Part shown: in pieces, positions 35,088 to 43,755 of the stretch
Position numbering within the stretch: position 1 is the first letter of the stretch
Layout: each line of letters begins with the position of its first letter
The notes under the pieces: generated by a model
The model's database searches: none
What the model saw: only the letters and a program-made list of their open reading frames with translations
Told to the model about the DNA's origin: nothing
Program-made: the position numbers and the translations under genes
Assembly (NCBI RefSeq): GCF_900107015.1
Contig: NZ_FNOI01000001.1
Span: 374,501 to 438,500 of the forward strand
From: Litoreibacter albidus
Lineage (GTDB): Bacteria > Pseudomonadota > Alphaproteobacteria > Rhodobacterales > Rhodobacteraceae
Direction: 5' to 3'
DNA length: 64,000 bases

Positions 35088-36386
35088 ATGCTGGCAGATA
35101 AAGACCGCATCTTTACCAACCTCTACGGGATGCACGACCGCTCCTTGAAGGGCGCGCAAGCCCGTGGGCATTGGGATGGCACCGCCGCGATTATCAAACG
35201 TGGCCGCGACAAGATCATCGACGACATGAAGGCCTCTGGCCTGCGTGGGCGGGGCGGGGCGGGTTTCCCGACCGGCCTGAAGTGGTCTTTCATGCCGAAG
35301 GAAAGCGATGGCCGCCCAAGCTATTTGGTGGTGAATGCGGACGAGTCGGAGCCTGGCACCTGCAAAGACCGCGAGATCATGCGCCACGATCCGCACACGC
35401 TGATCGAGGGGTGCCTGATTGCGTCTTTCGCGATGAACGCCAATGCCTGCTACATCTACATTCGCGGCGAATACATCCGCGAAAAAGAAGCGCTGCAAGC
35501 CGCGATTGATGAATGCTACGAGGCGGGGCTGGTTGGCCCGAACGCCGCCAAATCCGGCTGGGATTTCGACATCTACCTGCACCACGGTGCGGGCGCATAT
35601 ATCTGCGGGGAAGAAACCGCGCTGCTGGAAAGCCTTGAGGGCAAAAAAGGCATGCCGCGGATGAAACCACCGTTCCCTGCGGGCGCTGGCTTGTATGGTT
35701 GCCCGACGACGGTGAACAACGTGGAATCCATCGCGGTTGTGCCGACCATCCTGCGCCGTGGCGGGGACTGGTTCTCCAGCTTTGGCCGCCCGAATAACGC
35801 CGGCACCAAACTTTTTGCGATCTCCGGTCACGTGAACAACCCTTGTGTTGTGGAAGAGGCCATGTCGATCCCGTTCAAAGAGCTGATCGACCGCCATTGC
35901 GGCGGTATTCGTGGCGGCTGGTCCAACTTGAAGGCCGTTATTCCGGGCGGTTCGTCCGTGCCGATGCTGCCGGGGGAGATGATGGAGAAAGACTGCATCA
36001 TGGATTTCGACTGGCTACGCGAACAGCGTTCCGGTCTGGGGACGGCTGCGGTTATCGTGATGGATCAGAACACCGACATCATCAAAGCGATCTGGCGGCT
36101 GTCCAAATTCTACAAGCACGAATCCTGCGGGCAATGTACGCCGTGCCGCGAAGGTACCGGCTGGATGATGCGCGTGATGGATCGTCTGGTGACGGGCGAC
36201 GCCGAAGTTGAGGAGATCGACATGTTACTCGACGTGACCAAGCAGGTCGAAGGGCACACCATTTGTGCCTTGGGCGATGCGGCCGCGTGGCCGATCCAAG
36301 GTCTGGTACGTCACTTCCGTGACGAGATCGAAGATCGTATCAAACACAAACGGACTGGCCGCGTGTCGGCTGTGGCAGCCCAATGA
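35088..36386 (+). CDS. nuoF: NADH-quinone oxidoreductase subunit F
   Basis: 432 residues from ATG 35088 ([14 protein letters not shown]), with AGGA 8 nt upstream; the longer frame to 35046 abuts the previous stop and is not conserved. NADH/FMN subunit: [16 protein letters not shown] binds [23 protein letters not shown] follows, and the N3 [4Fe-4S] ligands are in [10 protein letters not shown] and [13 protein letters not shown]. It accepts electrons from NADH at the tip of the peripheral arm. Confidence 0.97.
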   Translation: MLADKDRIFTNLYGMHDRSLKGAQARGHWDGTAAIIKRGRDKIIDDMKASGLRGRGGAGFPTGLKWSFMPKESDGRPSYLVVNADESEPGTCKDREIMRHDPHTLIEGCLIASFAMNANACYIYIRGEYIREKEALQAAIDECYEAGLVGPNAAKSGWDFDIYLHHGAGAYICGEETALLESLEGKKGMPRMKPPFPAGAGLYGCPTTVNNVESIAVVPTILRRGGDWFSSFGRPNNAGTKLFAISGHVNNPCVVEEAMSIPFKELIDRHCGGIRGGWSNLKAVIPGGSSVPMLPGEMMEKDCIMDFDWLREQRSGLGTAAVIVMDQNTDIIKAIWRLSKFYKHESCGQCTPCREGTGWMMRVMDRLVTGDAEVEEIDMLLDVTKQVEGHTICALGDAAAWPIQGLVRHFRDEIEDRIKHKRTGRVSAVAAQ

Positions 36387-36727
36387 TGCGCGCTGTAGCT
36401 CTGATCCCAGCGGCGGCCCTGTTGGCAGCCTGTGTTCCAGCTAGTCCGGTTGCTGAGAAGCCGAAAGGCCCCCCGATCGAGATCGTTGAGGCAGTTCGCG
36501 CGGCTGACACGTCGCGCATCGTGTTGCGCTATAAGGATGGCGCTGCCATTCCTGCCGCTGATGAGAACCGTGCGGTGATCCGCGCCATGGAAATCGCCTG
36601 CAAAGAGGGTGAGAGCGCCATCCCTGACACCCGCACGCGGGCCGATGGTTTGTTGACGGTCAAAGTTTTCTGCGTTGCCGTCCTCCAAAGCGACCAAGTC
36701 GTTGACGGGTCGGGGTTGAAAACATGA
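36383..36727 (+). CDS. Small lipoprotein in the nuo operon (2 of 4)
   Basis: 114 residues; the lipobox LAAC places Cys17 as the lipid-modified residue. The mature part has two further Cys, one in a helix ([10 protein letters not shown]) and one in a C-terminal strand (VKVFCVAVL). It is coupled to nuoF by ATGA and to the next gene by ATGA. No family recognised. The helix-Cys to strand-Cys pattern recurs in the next gene and in lipoprotein 4. Confidence 0.7.
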   Translation: MMRAVALIPAAALLAACVPASPVAEKPKGPPIEIVEAVRAADTSRIVLRYKDGAAIPAADENRAVIRAMEIACKEGESAIPDTRTRADGLLTVKVFCVAVLQSDQVVDGSGLKT

Positions 36728-37065
36728 TCCGCTTCGCGCTCATAAGTGTTTTGGTGCTGTCGACGGCATCTTGCGGCCTGCTGAGCCGCGACAAGTCGCG
36801 CAACGCGGGTAGTGAGCGCGCCTTGCCGTTCAAGGCAAAACTGTCGTCTGGAGACGACAAGCGGAACATCGCGATCGCGGTGGTCAACAAAGGGGCTGGT
36901 GTTGAAGAAGTGCGCGAAAGTGTGCGGTTTGAGGCCACGAAGTATTGCCTGCTGAACTACGGCGGCTCTGACGCTGCATGGCAGATTAGCCCCGTGAGCA
37001 AGGATTGGGCCTTCACCCAAGACGGCGACAAGCTCGTGTTTAATGCACGCTGTACTTCGCGGTAG
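36724..37065 (+). CDS. Small lipoprotein in the nuo operon (3 of 4)
   Basis: 113 residues; lipobox TASC, Cys17 modified. After a charged linker, a helix carries KYCLLNYGG and the chain ends with FNARCTSR: two Cys, likely a disulphide. ATGA overlap with the preceding lipoprotein gene. Short low-complexity segment after the lipobox (SRDKSRNAGSE) suggests a spacer from the membrane. Function unknown. Confidence 0.7.
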   Translation: MIRFALISVLVLSTASCGLLSRDKSRNAGSERALPFKAKLSSGDDKRNIAIAVVNKGAGVEEVRESVRFEATKYCLLNYGGSDAAWQISPVSKDWAFTQDGDKLVFNARCTSR

Positions 37066-37071
37066 GATGAA

Positions 37072-37485
37072 ATGAACATGTCGAGCGTAGTGAAATTTGG
37101 ACCTCTCGCCGCTGCCGCCGTTTTGGCGGCCGCGCCTGTGATGGCCGACACGCGCCCGATGCCTGACTACTTTGTTTCGGCGCTCGTCGCGACCTCGGCT
37201 GCGCAGGCCCTGGCGCTGTCATGCCCAACGATCAGCGTTGACCCTGTTGCTGTCGTGAATGCGTCCGAAGTTTTACTGTCGCAGCTGGAAGCTGACGGGT
37301 TTGATGCGAATGACCCGAGCGCGGATATGGAAAGTGGCGAGGACCGCCTGTCGGAGGCACAAGCCGCCTTCATGGACAAGCATCAGCTTGAAGGTGCGTC
37401 GGGCGAGGCGGTTTGCGATGCAGGCCGCGCCGAAATCTCGCAAAAAACTGATATCGGCGCGTTGCTGGTGGAGGTCGCGCAATGA
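37072..37485 (+). CDS. Exported protein in the nuo operon (DUF5333-like)
   Basis: 137 residues with a cleavable signal peptide (MNMSSVVKFGPLAAAAVLAA..., cut near VMA/DT). Not a lipoprotein. The mature part is acidic and helical, with two Cys (ALSCPTIS and EAVCDAG). From memory it fits the Rhodobacteraceae family DUF5333, located in nuo operons. It lies 6 nt after lipoprotein 3 and overlaps the next small ORF as ATGA. Confidence 0.7.
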   Translation: MNMSSVVKFGPLAAAAVLAAAPVMADTRPMPDYFVSALVATSAAQALALSCPTISVDPVAVVNASEVLLSQLEADGFDANDPSADMESGEDRLSEAQAAFMDKHQLEGASGEAVCDAGRAEISQKTDIGALLVEVAQ

Positions 37486-37655
37486 TTGACCATCACCTTG
37501 CAGAGCAGAGTGTTGGTAATCCGACATTGGCCGAAGCGCTGGAACGACTTGAGATGCTGAGAGAGCAGGGCGAAAGCCCCGATGCTTTCGGCTGGGACTA
37601 TTTGAAAGACGCGACCATGTGGAAAACACATGGCTGCCAAGTGGCTGCGGAGTAA
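37482..37655 (+). CDS. 57-residue ORF before nuoG
   Basis: ATG 37482 overlaps the previous stop (ATGA), and TAA 37653-37655 lies 3 nt before the nuoG ATG. The product begins MIDHHLAEQS, has a predicted amphipathic helix (LAEALERLEMLREQGE), then a Trp/aromatic segment FGWDYLKDATMW and a single Cys near the end. Soluble, no signal, no family recognised. The tight fit and protein-like composition argue that it is translated. Confidence 0.6.
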   Translation: MIDHHLAEQSVGNPTLAEALERLEMLREQGESPDAFGWDYLKDATMWKTHGCQVAAE

Positions 37656-37658
37656 CGC

Positions 37659-39668
37659 ATGAGCGACCTAAAGAAAGTTATCATCGACGGCAAAGAGGTC
37701 GAGTGTGACGGGGCTATGACCCTGATCCAGGCTTGCGAGCAAGCTGGTGTAGAAGTGCCTCGTTTTTGCTACCATGAGCGCCTGACGATTGCCGGTAACT
37801 GCCGGATGTGTCTGGTGGAAGTTGTGGGTGGCCCACCGAAGCCCGCTGCATCTTGCGCAATGCAAGTGCGTGACTTGCGCCCCGGCCCCGAAGGCCAGCC
37901 GCCCGTGGTGAAAACCAACTCGCCGATGGTCAAGAAGGCCCGTGAAGGCGTGATGGAATTTCTGCTGATCAACCACCCGCTGGATTGCCCGATTTGCGAC
38001 CAAGGCGGTGAATGCGATCTGCAAGATCAAGCGATGGCGTACGGCGTCGATTTCTCCCGCTACCGCGAACCGAAACGCGCTACGGATGATCTGGATCTTG
38101 GCCCGCTTGTCGAGACTCATATGACGCGCTGCATTTCTTGCACGCGCTGCGTGCGCTTCACCACGGAAGTCGCGGGCATCACCCAAATGGGCCAGACAGG
38201 TCGCGGCGAAGATGCGGAGATCACATCGTATTTGGGCGAAACACTTAACTCCAACATGCAGGGCAACATTATTGACCTTTGCCCGGTTGGTGCTCTCGTC
38301 TCGAAGCCATACGCCTTTACTGCGCGTCCGTGGGAGCTGACGAAGACTGAAAGCATCGACGTGATGGACGCGCTTGGGTCCAGCATTCGTGTCGACACGA
38401 AAGGCCGCGAAGTCATGCGCTTCCTGCCGCGCAACCACGACGGCGTGAACGAGGAATGGATTTCCGACAAGACACGCTTTGTCTGGGACGGCTTGCGCCG
38501 TCAACGTCTGGACACGCCGTACATTCGTGAGAACGGCAAACTGCGCAAAGCAGGCTGGGATGAAGCCCTGAAAGCCGCGAGCGCGGCAATGACTGGTAAG
38601 AAACTTGCGGGTCTTGTGGGCGATTTGGCGCCTGTTGAAGCAGCGTTCGCCCTGAAGCAACTGATCGAGGGGCAGGGCGGTGTTGTGGAGTGCCGCACGG
38701 ACGGCGCGAAACTGCCAGCCGGAAACCGCTCCGGCTACGTTGGCACGGCCAGCATCGAAGACATCGACACCGCAAAAATGATACTGCTGATCGGTACCAA
38801 CCCAGAGATCGAAGCCCCAGTGCTTCACGCTCGCATTCGCAAAGCGTATCTGGCTGGCGCTACGGTCGGGGTGATCGGGCCCAAGCTGGACCTGAGCTTT
38901 GAGTACACGCATTTGGGCACGGACCGCGCTGCGCTGGCGAAGGTTGCCGATATGGATAATTCCAACGAGCAAGCTGCGGTGACCATCATCGGCCAAGGCG
39001 CATTGCAGGAGGCCGACGGCGAAGCCGTTCTGGGCACCACGATGCAGATGGTTGAGGCAAGCGGGGCCAAGTTAATGGTCCTACACACTGCCGCTGGCCG
39101 TGTGGGCGCGATGGACGCGGGCTGTACCAATGACGCCGGCATGGACGGCATCAAAGATGCCGAAGTGATCTACAACCTTGGTGCGGACGAGGTCGATATC
39201 GAGGCTGGTCCGTTCGTGATTTACCAAGGCTCTCATGGGGATCGCGGCGCGCACCGCGCCGATATCATCCTGCCAGGGGCTGCCTACACCGAAGAGCAAG
39301 GGCTGTTTGTGAACACAGAAGGGCGTCCACAACTTGCGCTGCGCGCCGGTTTCGCGCCGGGCGAAGCGAAAGACAACTGGGCCATTTTGCGCGCCCTGTC
39401 CGCAGAGCTTGGCGCAACGTTGCCATACGACACACTGGCGCAACTGCGCACGGTTCTGGTCGGAGAAGTGCCGCACCTTGCTGAAATCGACACGGTGCCG
39501 GTGAACGAATGGACGCCGCTTAAGGCCAAGAAGATGGGCAAGGCCGACTTCCGCTACGCATTGACGGATTTCTACCTCACCAACCCGATTGCCCGTGCGT
39601 CCGAGTTGATGGCGGAGCTGTCGGCAAACGCCAAAGCGCGGGCCAACACCCCGATGGCCGCGGAGTAA
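37659..39668 (+). CDS. nuoG: NADH-quinone oxidoreductase subunit G
   Basis: 669 residues, the short alphaproteobacterial/mitochondrial form (75-kDa subunit). The N-terminal ferredoxin domain has the N1b Cys set ([17 protein letters not shown]), then N5 ([15 protein letters not shown]) and N4 (CISCTRC...). The molybdopterin-oxidoreductase-like remainder has no cofactor. It relays electrons from NuoF/E to NuoI. Confidence 0.97.
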   Translation: MSDLKKVIIDGKEVECDGAMTLIQACEQAGVEVPRFCYHERLTIAGNCRMCLVEVVGGPPKPAASCAMQVRDLRPGPEGQPPVVKTNSPMVKKAREGVMEFLLINHPLDCPICDQGGECDLQDQAMAYGVDFSRYREPKRATDDLDLGPLVETHMTRCISCTRCVRFTTEVAGITQMGQTGRGEDAEITSYLGETLNSNMQGNIIDLCPVGALVSKPYAFTARPWELTKTESIDVMDALGSSIRVDTKGREVMRFLPRNHDGVNEEWISDKTRFVWDGLRRQRLDTPYIRENGKLRKAGWDEALKAASAAMTGKKLAGLVGDLAPVEAAFALKQLIEGQGGVVECRTDGAKLPAGNRSGYVGTASIEDIDTAKMILLIGTNPEIEAPVLHARIRKAYLAGATVGVIGPKLDLSFEYTHLGTDRAALAKVADMDNSNEQAAVTIIGQGALQEADGEAVLGTTMQMVEASGAKLMVLHTAAGRVGAMDAGCTNDAGMDGIKDAEVIYNLGADEVDIEAGPFVIYQGSHGDRGAHRADIILPGAAYTEEQGLFVNTEGRPQLALRAGFAPGEAKDNWAILRALSAELGATLPYDTLAQLRTVLVGEVPHLAEIDTVPVNEWTPLKAKKMGKADFRYALTDFYLTNPIARASELMAELSANAKARANTPMAAE

Positions 39669-39674
39669 CGTGAC

Positions 39675-40064
39675 ATGCGTAAGCGCATATCCTTTCTGGG
39701 GGCTGCTATGCTAGCGGCTTGCACCCCGACCGAGGACCCGTCGCAAAGCTACTTTGCGCCGGAATACCTTGGCATCGAGACCAGACGACTCGACGATGAT
39801 CTCGTCAGTTTTCTGGTCCGGATGGAAGGTGCGCGGACCAAGGCGGACGTGGCGGACTATGGAAAATGTGCCGCAGCACAGTACGCATTGATCCGCGGCT
39901 TCGGATTTGCGCGTCATGTGCGCACAAACGTACAGGAAGAGGGTGGCCTTTGGGCCGGAGATGCGGTTTACACCATCTCGGCAGCACTACCCGACGGATT
40001 GCAAACAATCGACGCCGAAGTGGCCGTCGCAGAATGTGCCGAAACCGGCATACCAACAGTTTGA
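39675..40064 (+). CDS. Small lipoprotein in the nuo operon (4 of 4)
   Basis: 129 residues; lipobox LAAC, Cys16 modified. The mature chain has two further Cys: YGKCAAAQYALIRG in a helix and VAECAETG near the end after a strand-rich part (AVYTISAALPDG; AEVAV). Starts 6 nt after nuoG and stops 6 nt before nuoH. Same helix-Cys/strand-Cys layout as lipoproteins 2 and 3, so they may be divergent paralogues. Function unknown. Confidence 0.7.
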   Translation: MRKRISFLGAAMLAACTPTEDPSQSYFAPEYLGIETRRLDDDLVSFLVRMEGARTKADVADYGKCAAAQYALIRGFGFARHVRTNVQEEGGLWAGDAVYTISAALPDGLQTIDAEVAVAECAETGIPTV

Positions 40065-40070
40065 GGGACC

Positions 40071-41108
40071 ATGGCTGAATTTCTTTCATCTGGACTGGGG
40101 ATCACCCTGATCATCGTCGCCCAATGCTTGGCAATGATCGCCTTTGTGATGATCTCCCTGCTGTTCTTGGTTTATGGCGACCGCAAAATCTGGGCGGCCG
40201 TTCAGATGCGGCGCGGACCAAACGTTGTGGGTGTCTTCGGGCTGCTCCAATCGGTCGCCGATGCGCTGAAATACGTGGTCAAAGAAATCGTTATCCCAGC
40301 GGGCGCTGATAAGTTCGTATTTATGCTGGCCCCGATGCTCGCCTTCGTGTTGGCGATTATCTCGTGGGCTGTGATCCCGTTCAACGACACATGGGTGTTG
40401 GCAGATTTGAACGTCGCGATCCTTTACATCTTCGCCATTGGCTCGCTGGAGGTTTACGGCGTGATCATGGGGGGCTGGGCGTCCAACTCCAAATACCCGT
40501 TCTTGGGTTGCCTGCGGTCGGCAGCGCAGATGATCTCTTATGAGGTCTCCATCGGCCTGATCATCATCGGTGTTGTGCTCTCCACCGGCTCTTTGAACTT
40601 TGGTGATATCGTGCGGGCGCAAGATGGCAGCTACGGGTTCTTCAGCTGGTACTGGCTGCCGCATTTTCCAATGGTGTTCTTGTTCTTCATCAGCGCTTTG
40701 GCTGAAACCAACCGCCCACCGTTTGACCTGCCCGAAGCAGAGTCGGAACTGGTTGCTGGCTATCAGGTTGAATACTCCTCGACCCCGTTCCTGCTGTTCA
40801 TGGCAGGTGAATACATCGCCATCTTCTTGATGTGCGCGCTGATCTCGCTGCTGTTCTTCGGCGGCTGGTTGTCCCCGATCCCGTTCTTGCCTGATGGCCC
40901 ACTTTGGATGGTTGGAAAAATGGCGTTCTTCTTCTTTATGTTCGCCATGGTGAAGGCCATCGTGCCGCGCTACCGCTACGACCAGTTGATGCGCATTGGC
41001 TGGAAAGTGTTCCTGCCGCTGTCTCTGGGCTGGGTTGTCCTGGTTGCTTTCTTCGCACAGTTCGGCGCATTCGGCGGGGCCTATGCCCGCTGGGCAGTAG
41101 GGGGATAA
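40071..41108 (+). CDS. nuoH: NADH-quinone oxidoreductase subunit H
   Basis: 345 residues, eight or more spans (ND1 equivalent). It links the quinone chamber to the proton path: [18 protein letters not shown] in the first loop and [26 protein letters not shown] in the conserved acidic loop are present. Regular length and motifs. Confidence 0.97.
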   Translation: MAEFLSSGLGITLIIVAQCLAMIAFVMISLLFLVYGDRKIWAAVQMRRGPNVVGVFGLLQSVADALKYVVKEIVIPAGADKFVFMLAPMLAFVLAIISWAVIPFNDTWVLADLNVAILYIFAIGSLEVYGVIMGGWASNSKYPFLGCLRSAAQMISYEVSIGLIIIGVVLSTGSLNFGDIVRAQDGSYGFFSWYWLPHFPMVFLFFISALAETNRPPFDLPEAESELVAGYQVEYSSTPFLLFMAGEYIAIFLMCALISLLFFGGWLSPIPFLPDGPLWMVGKMAFFFFMFAMVKAIVPRYRYDQLMRIGWKVFLPLSLGWVVLVAFFAQFGAFGGAYARWAVGG

Positions 41109-41115
41109 TTTAACC

Positions 41116-41841
41116 ATGGGCGTCGACTGCACCCTGTTTCAGCAATTGGTGGACTTATCCGCCCGCTTCCGGCCTTCGGGCCGGTCGTTGATGCTGGGCC
41201 GTCAGGGGTTTCGGATCGAGCCGCCCTTTGCCAAGTCATACGAGAAATCCTTGCGTCGCGCAGGTATCGAGGAAAAGCGTTTCCACTTCGTCCAAGAGGA
41301 TGGCTATTCCGAGATGCTGTTTCGCAACCTTGGCTTGGGGGAGATAGAGACGATGGATTATGCCCCCTACGAGGGGCCCGTGATCCAACAAGATCTGAAC
41401 GAACCGGTGCCTAAGAGCTTGCACAATCAGTTCGGGTTTATCTTTGACGGCGGAACGATTGAGCATGTGTTCAACGTCCCGCAAGCGTTGGAGAACGTCT
41501 ATAACATGCTCAAACCCGGCGGTCGTTTCGTGTCCGCCAACGGGATGAACGGCTGGGTTGGTCACGGCATGTACCAGTTTTCGCCAGAGCTGGTCTGGAC
41601 CTTCTGGAAGCGCAAATGTCAGTGCTTGGTGCACATCTGCGCGGGCATTCACAAGATTCCGGGTACGGCGAAACCGCTGAACTTTCCGGACGCCGCCGAA
41701 ACCGGCCGCAGGTTGCGCTTGAAGGGAAAAATTCCTGAGGGACGCATGTATCTGCACTACGAGGTTGAAAAGACGACTGCAAAGGCGCGGACGGGATCCG
41801 CATTGCAGAGCGACTACGAATTGAAATGGGCCACCGCATGA
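41116..41841 (+). CDS. Methyltransferase-like protein inserted between nuoH and nuoI
   Basis: 241 residues, soluble. The part [32 protein letters not shown] matches the post-I and motif III region of class I SAM methyltransferases (Methyltransf_23-like), and [14 protein letters not shown] follows. The Gly-rich SAM loop expected earlier is not obvious, only SLMLGRQGF, so SAM binding is uncertain. It starts 8 nt after the nuoH stop and lies 26 nt before nuoI. Other Roseobacter relatives resemble glycan or small-molecule methylases. Role in complex I unproven. Confidence 0.65.
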   Translation: MGVDCTLFQQLVDLSARFRPSGRSLMLGRQGFRIEPPFAKSYEKSLRRAGIEEKRFHFVQEDGYSEMLFRNLGLGEIETMDYAPYEGPVIQQDLNEPVPKSLHNQFGFIFDGGTIEHVFNVPQALENVYNMLKPGGRFVSANGMNGWVGHGMYQFSPELVWTFWKRKCQCLVHICAGIHKIPGTAKPLNFPDAAETGRRLRLKGKIPEGRMYLHYEVEKTTAKARTGSALQSDYELKWATA

Positions 41842-41866
41842 TGCGCCGCCCTACGGGAGAGATGAA

Positions 41867-42358
41867 ATGAGCGTGAGTTTCGGCCGTCGTGCCAAATACT
41901 TCCTGCTGATGGACATGTTCAAAGGCATGCAGCTGGGGCTGAAGTACTTCTTCGCGCCTAAGGCGACCTTGAACTACCCGCACGAAAAGGGGCCTTTGTC
42001 GCCACGCTTCAGGGGTGAGCATGCGCTGCGTCGCTACCCCAACGGGGAAGAGCGCTGCATTGCGTGCAAATTGTGTGAGGCAGTTTGCCCTGCGCAGGCG
42101 ATTACGATTGATGCGGAACCGCGTGACGATGGCTCGCGTCGGACCACGCGCTATGACATCGATATGACCAAATGCATCTACTGTGGCTTCTGCCAAGAGG
42201 CTTGCCCCGTAGACGCCATCGTAGAGGGGCCGAACTTTGAGTTCGCCACCGAAACCCGTGAAGAGCTGTTCTACGATAAGGACAAGTTGCTTGCGAACGG
42301 CGACCGCTGGGAAGGCGAGATCGCCCGCAACCTAGAAATGGATGCGCCGTACAGATGA
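41867..42358 (+). CDS. nuoI: NADH-quinone oxidoreductase subunit I
   Basis: 163 residues. The two [4Fe-4S] motifs for N6a and N6b are [16 protein letters not shown] and [16 protein letters not shown]. The N-terminal amphipathic helix ([17 protein letters not shown]) lies along the membrane. The C-terminal DAPYR ends as in mitochondrial TYKY. Its stop overlaps the next ATG as ATGA. Confidence 0.97.
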   Translation: MSVSFGRRAKYFLLMDMFKGMQLGLKYFFAPKATLNYPHEKGPLSPRFRGEHALRRYPNGEERCIACKLCEAVCPAQAITIDAEPRDDGSRRTTRYDIDMTKCIYCGFCQEACPVDAIVEGPNFEFATETREELFYDKDKLLANGDRWEGEIARNLEMDAPYR

Positions 42359-42756
42359 CCGACCCGACCAACCCTTTCGAGGCCATGATGAAGATGGGCC
42401 AGGACATGGCAAAGACCATGAACCCCGCACTGGAGGCATTCACGCCGAAGGGGTTTGAGAACATCATGCCAACAATGTCGGCGGACATGATGGAGCAATT
42501 CATGGGCAAGGGCGTGAGCCCCGAGGGGCTCGATGCCAAGACGCGTTTGCTGTTGACGCTCACTGGGTTGACCATTCAGGGCGCGCAGGCGGAAAGTCAG
42601 ATCAGGATTACCGTGCGCCACCTTGTGGAAGCGGGCGCAACGAAACAAGAGATTGCCGAAACAATCGCCCAAGCGGCGATGTTTGGCGGAGTACCGGCAA
42701 TGTCCAAAGCTATGGAGCTTGCGACAGAAGTGCTGGACGAAGAGGGAACAAGCTAA
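42355..42756 (+). CDS. Carboxymuconolactone decarboxylase/AhpD-like protein without cysteines
   Basis: 133 residues, all-helical CMD fold: [60 protein letters not shown]. It contains no Cys at all, so it cannot be an AhpD-type peroxidase relay. The Met-rich N-terminus ([14 protein letters not shown]) is unusual. It is wedged between nuoI (ATGA) and nuoJ (TAATG), so it is translated with the complex I subunits. The PcaC reaction is not indicated by context. Confidence 0.75.
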   Translation: MTDPTNPFEAMMKMGQDMAKTMNPALEAFTPKGFENIMPTMSADMMEQFMGKGVSPEGLDAKTRLLLTLTGLTIQGAQAESQIRITVRHLVEAGATKQEIAETIAQAAMFGGVPAMSKAMELATEVLDEEGTS

Positions 42757-43370
42757 TGGGCTTCGCAGATTTCGCATTCTATCTATTTGCCTTCGTGGTC
42801 GTGACCTCGGGGCTGTTTGTCGTCGTGTCGCGCAACCCCGTTCACTCGGTTCTGTGGCTGATCTTGGCATTCTTGTCCTCTGCGGGGTTATTCGTGCTGC
42901 TCGGCGCTGAATTCGTGGCAATGCTGATGATCATTGTCTATGTGGGGGCCGTCGCAGTGTTGTTCCTCTTTGTGGTCATGATGCTTGATGTGAATTTCGC
43001 GGAACTGAGGGGGGAGCTGGCCAAGTTCGTGCCGCTCGCTGGGCTGATCGGGGTTATCTTGTTGATGGAACTGGCCTTGGTCTTCGGCACATGGACGGGT
43101 GCGGAGAACGCGGCATCCTTACGTGACGCTGTGGCGCCGGCGTTGGAAGAAACACACAATACTGCGGCTTTGGGGCAGTTGATCTACACGAAGTACATCT
43201 ACCTGTTCCAAGCCGCTGGCCTAATTTTGTTGGTCGCGATGATTGGTGCGATTGTACTGACACTGCGTCACCGACCCGACATCAAACGCCAAAATGTTCT
43301 GAGCCAGATTTATCGCGATCCGAGCGAGCAAATGGAGCTTAAAGACGTAAAACCGGGGCAGGGGTTATAA
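42756..43370 (+). CDS. nuoJ: NADH-quinone oxidoreductase subunit J
   Basis: 204 residues, five spans (ND6 equivalent). The conserved stretch [30 protein letters not shown] contains the pi-bulge helix at the core of the proton route. The C-terminal tail [25 protein letters not shown] is hydrophilic. Start shares a base with the preceding TAA. Confidence 0.96.
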   Translation: MGFADFAFYLFAFVVVTSGLFVVVSRNPVHSVLWLILAFLSSAGLFVLLGAEFVAMLMIIVYVGAVAVLFLFVVMMLDVNFAELRGELAKFVPLAGLIGVILLMELALVFGTWTGAENAASLRDAVAPALEETHNTAALGQLIYTKYIYLFQAAGLILLVAMIGAIVLTLRHRPDIKRQNVLSQIYRDPSEQMELKDVKPGQGL

Positions 43371-43447
43371 TGCAATTTTTCGAGGAAAAATTGGACGCAA
43401 ATTCTCTAGGAGAATTTGACACCGTATCGAAGGAAGACGCCAAATGA
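43370..43447 (+). CDS. 25-residue micro-ORF between nuoJ and nuoK
   Basis: ATG 43370 shares its A with the nuoJ TAA; its own TGA (43445-43447) overlaps the nuoK ATG as ATGA. The product [19 protein letters not shown]... is acidic and soluble. GGAG occurs about 26 nt before its end (CTAGGAGAA) and AAGGAAG just before the nuoK start. It may exist to keep ribosomes on the message for nuoK rather than to make a functional peptide. Confidence 0.4.
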   Translation: MQFFEEKLDANSLGEFDTVSKEDAK

Positions 43448-43749
43448 TCGGACTTGAACACTATTTAACTGTCGCTGCGGCGTTGTTCGTCATTGGCATT
43501 TTCGGCATCTTCGTGAACCGCAAGAACGTCATCATTATCTTGATGTCTATCGAGCTGATGCTGCTGGCGGTGAACATCAATTTTGTCGCGTTCTCGAGCT
43601 ACCTCGGCGATCTTGCGGGGCAGGTGTTCACCTTGTTCGTGCTAACAGTTGCCGCGGCCGAGGCCGCAATCGGGCTGGCCATTTTGGTCTGTTTCTTCCG
43701 GACCCGCGGTACGATCGCCGTCGAAGATGTCAACGTGATGAAGGGCTAA
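43444..43749 (+). CDS. nuoK: NADH-quinone oxidoreductase subunit K
   Basis: 101 residues, three spans (ND4L equivalent). The conserved membrane Glu residues are in [16 protein letters not shown] and in [18 protein letters not shown] lies 5 nt before the ATG. Full length and normal. Confidence 0.97.
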   Translation: MIGLEHYLTVAAALFVIGIFGIFVNRKNVIIILMSIELMLLAVNINFVAFSSYLGDLAGQVFTLFVLTVAAAEAAIGLAILVCFFRTRGTIAVEDVNVMKG

Positions 43750-43755
43750 GTCACC

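Noticed and set aside
37668-38996. 442-codon minus-strand frame antisense to nuoG
   Set aside because: Same reason; nuoG cluster motifs prove the plus strand.
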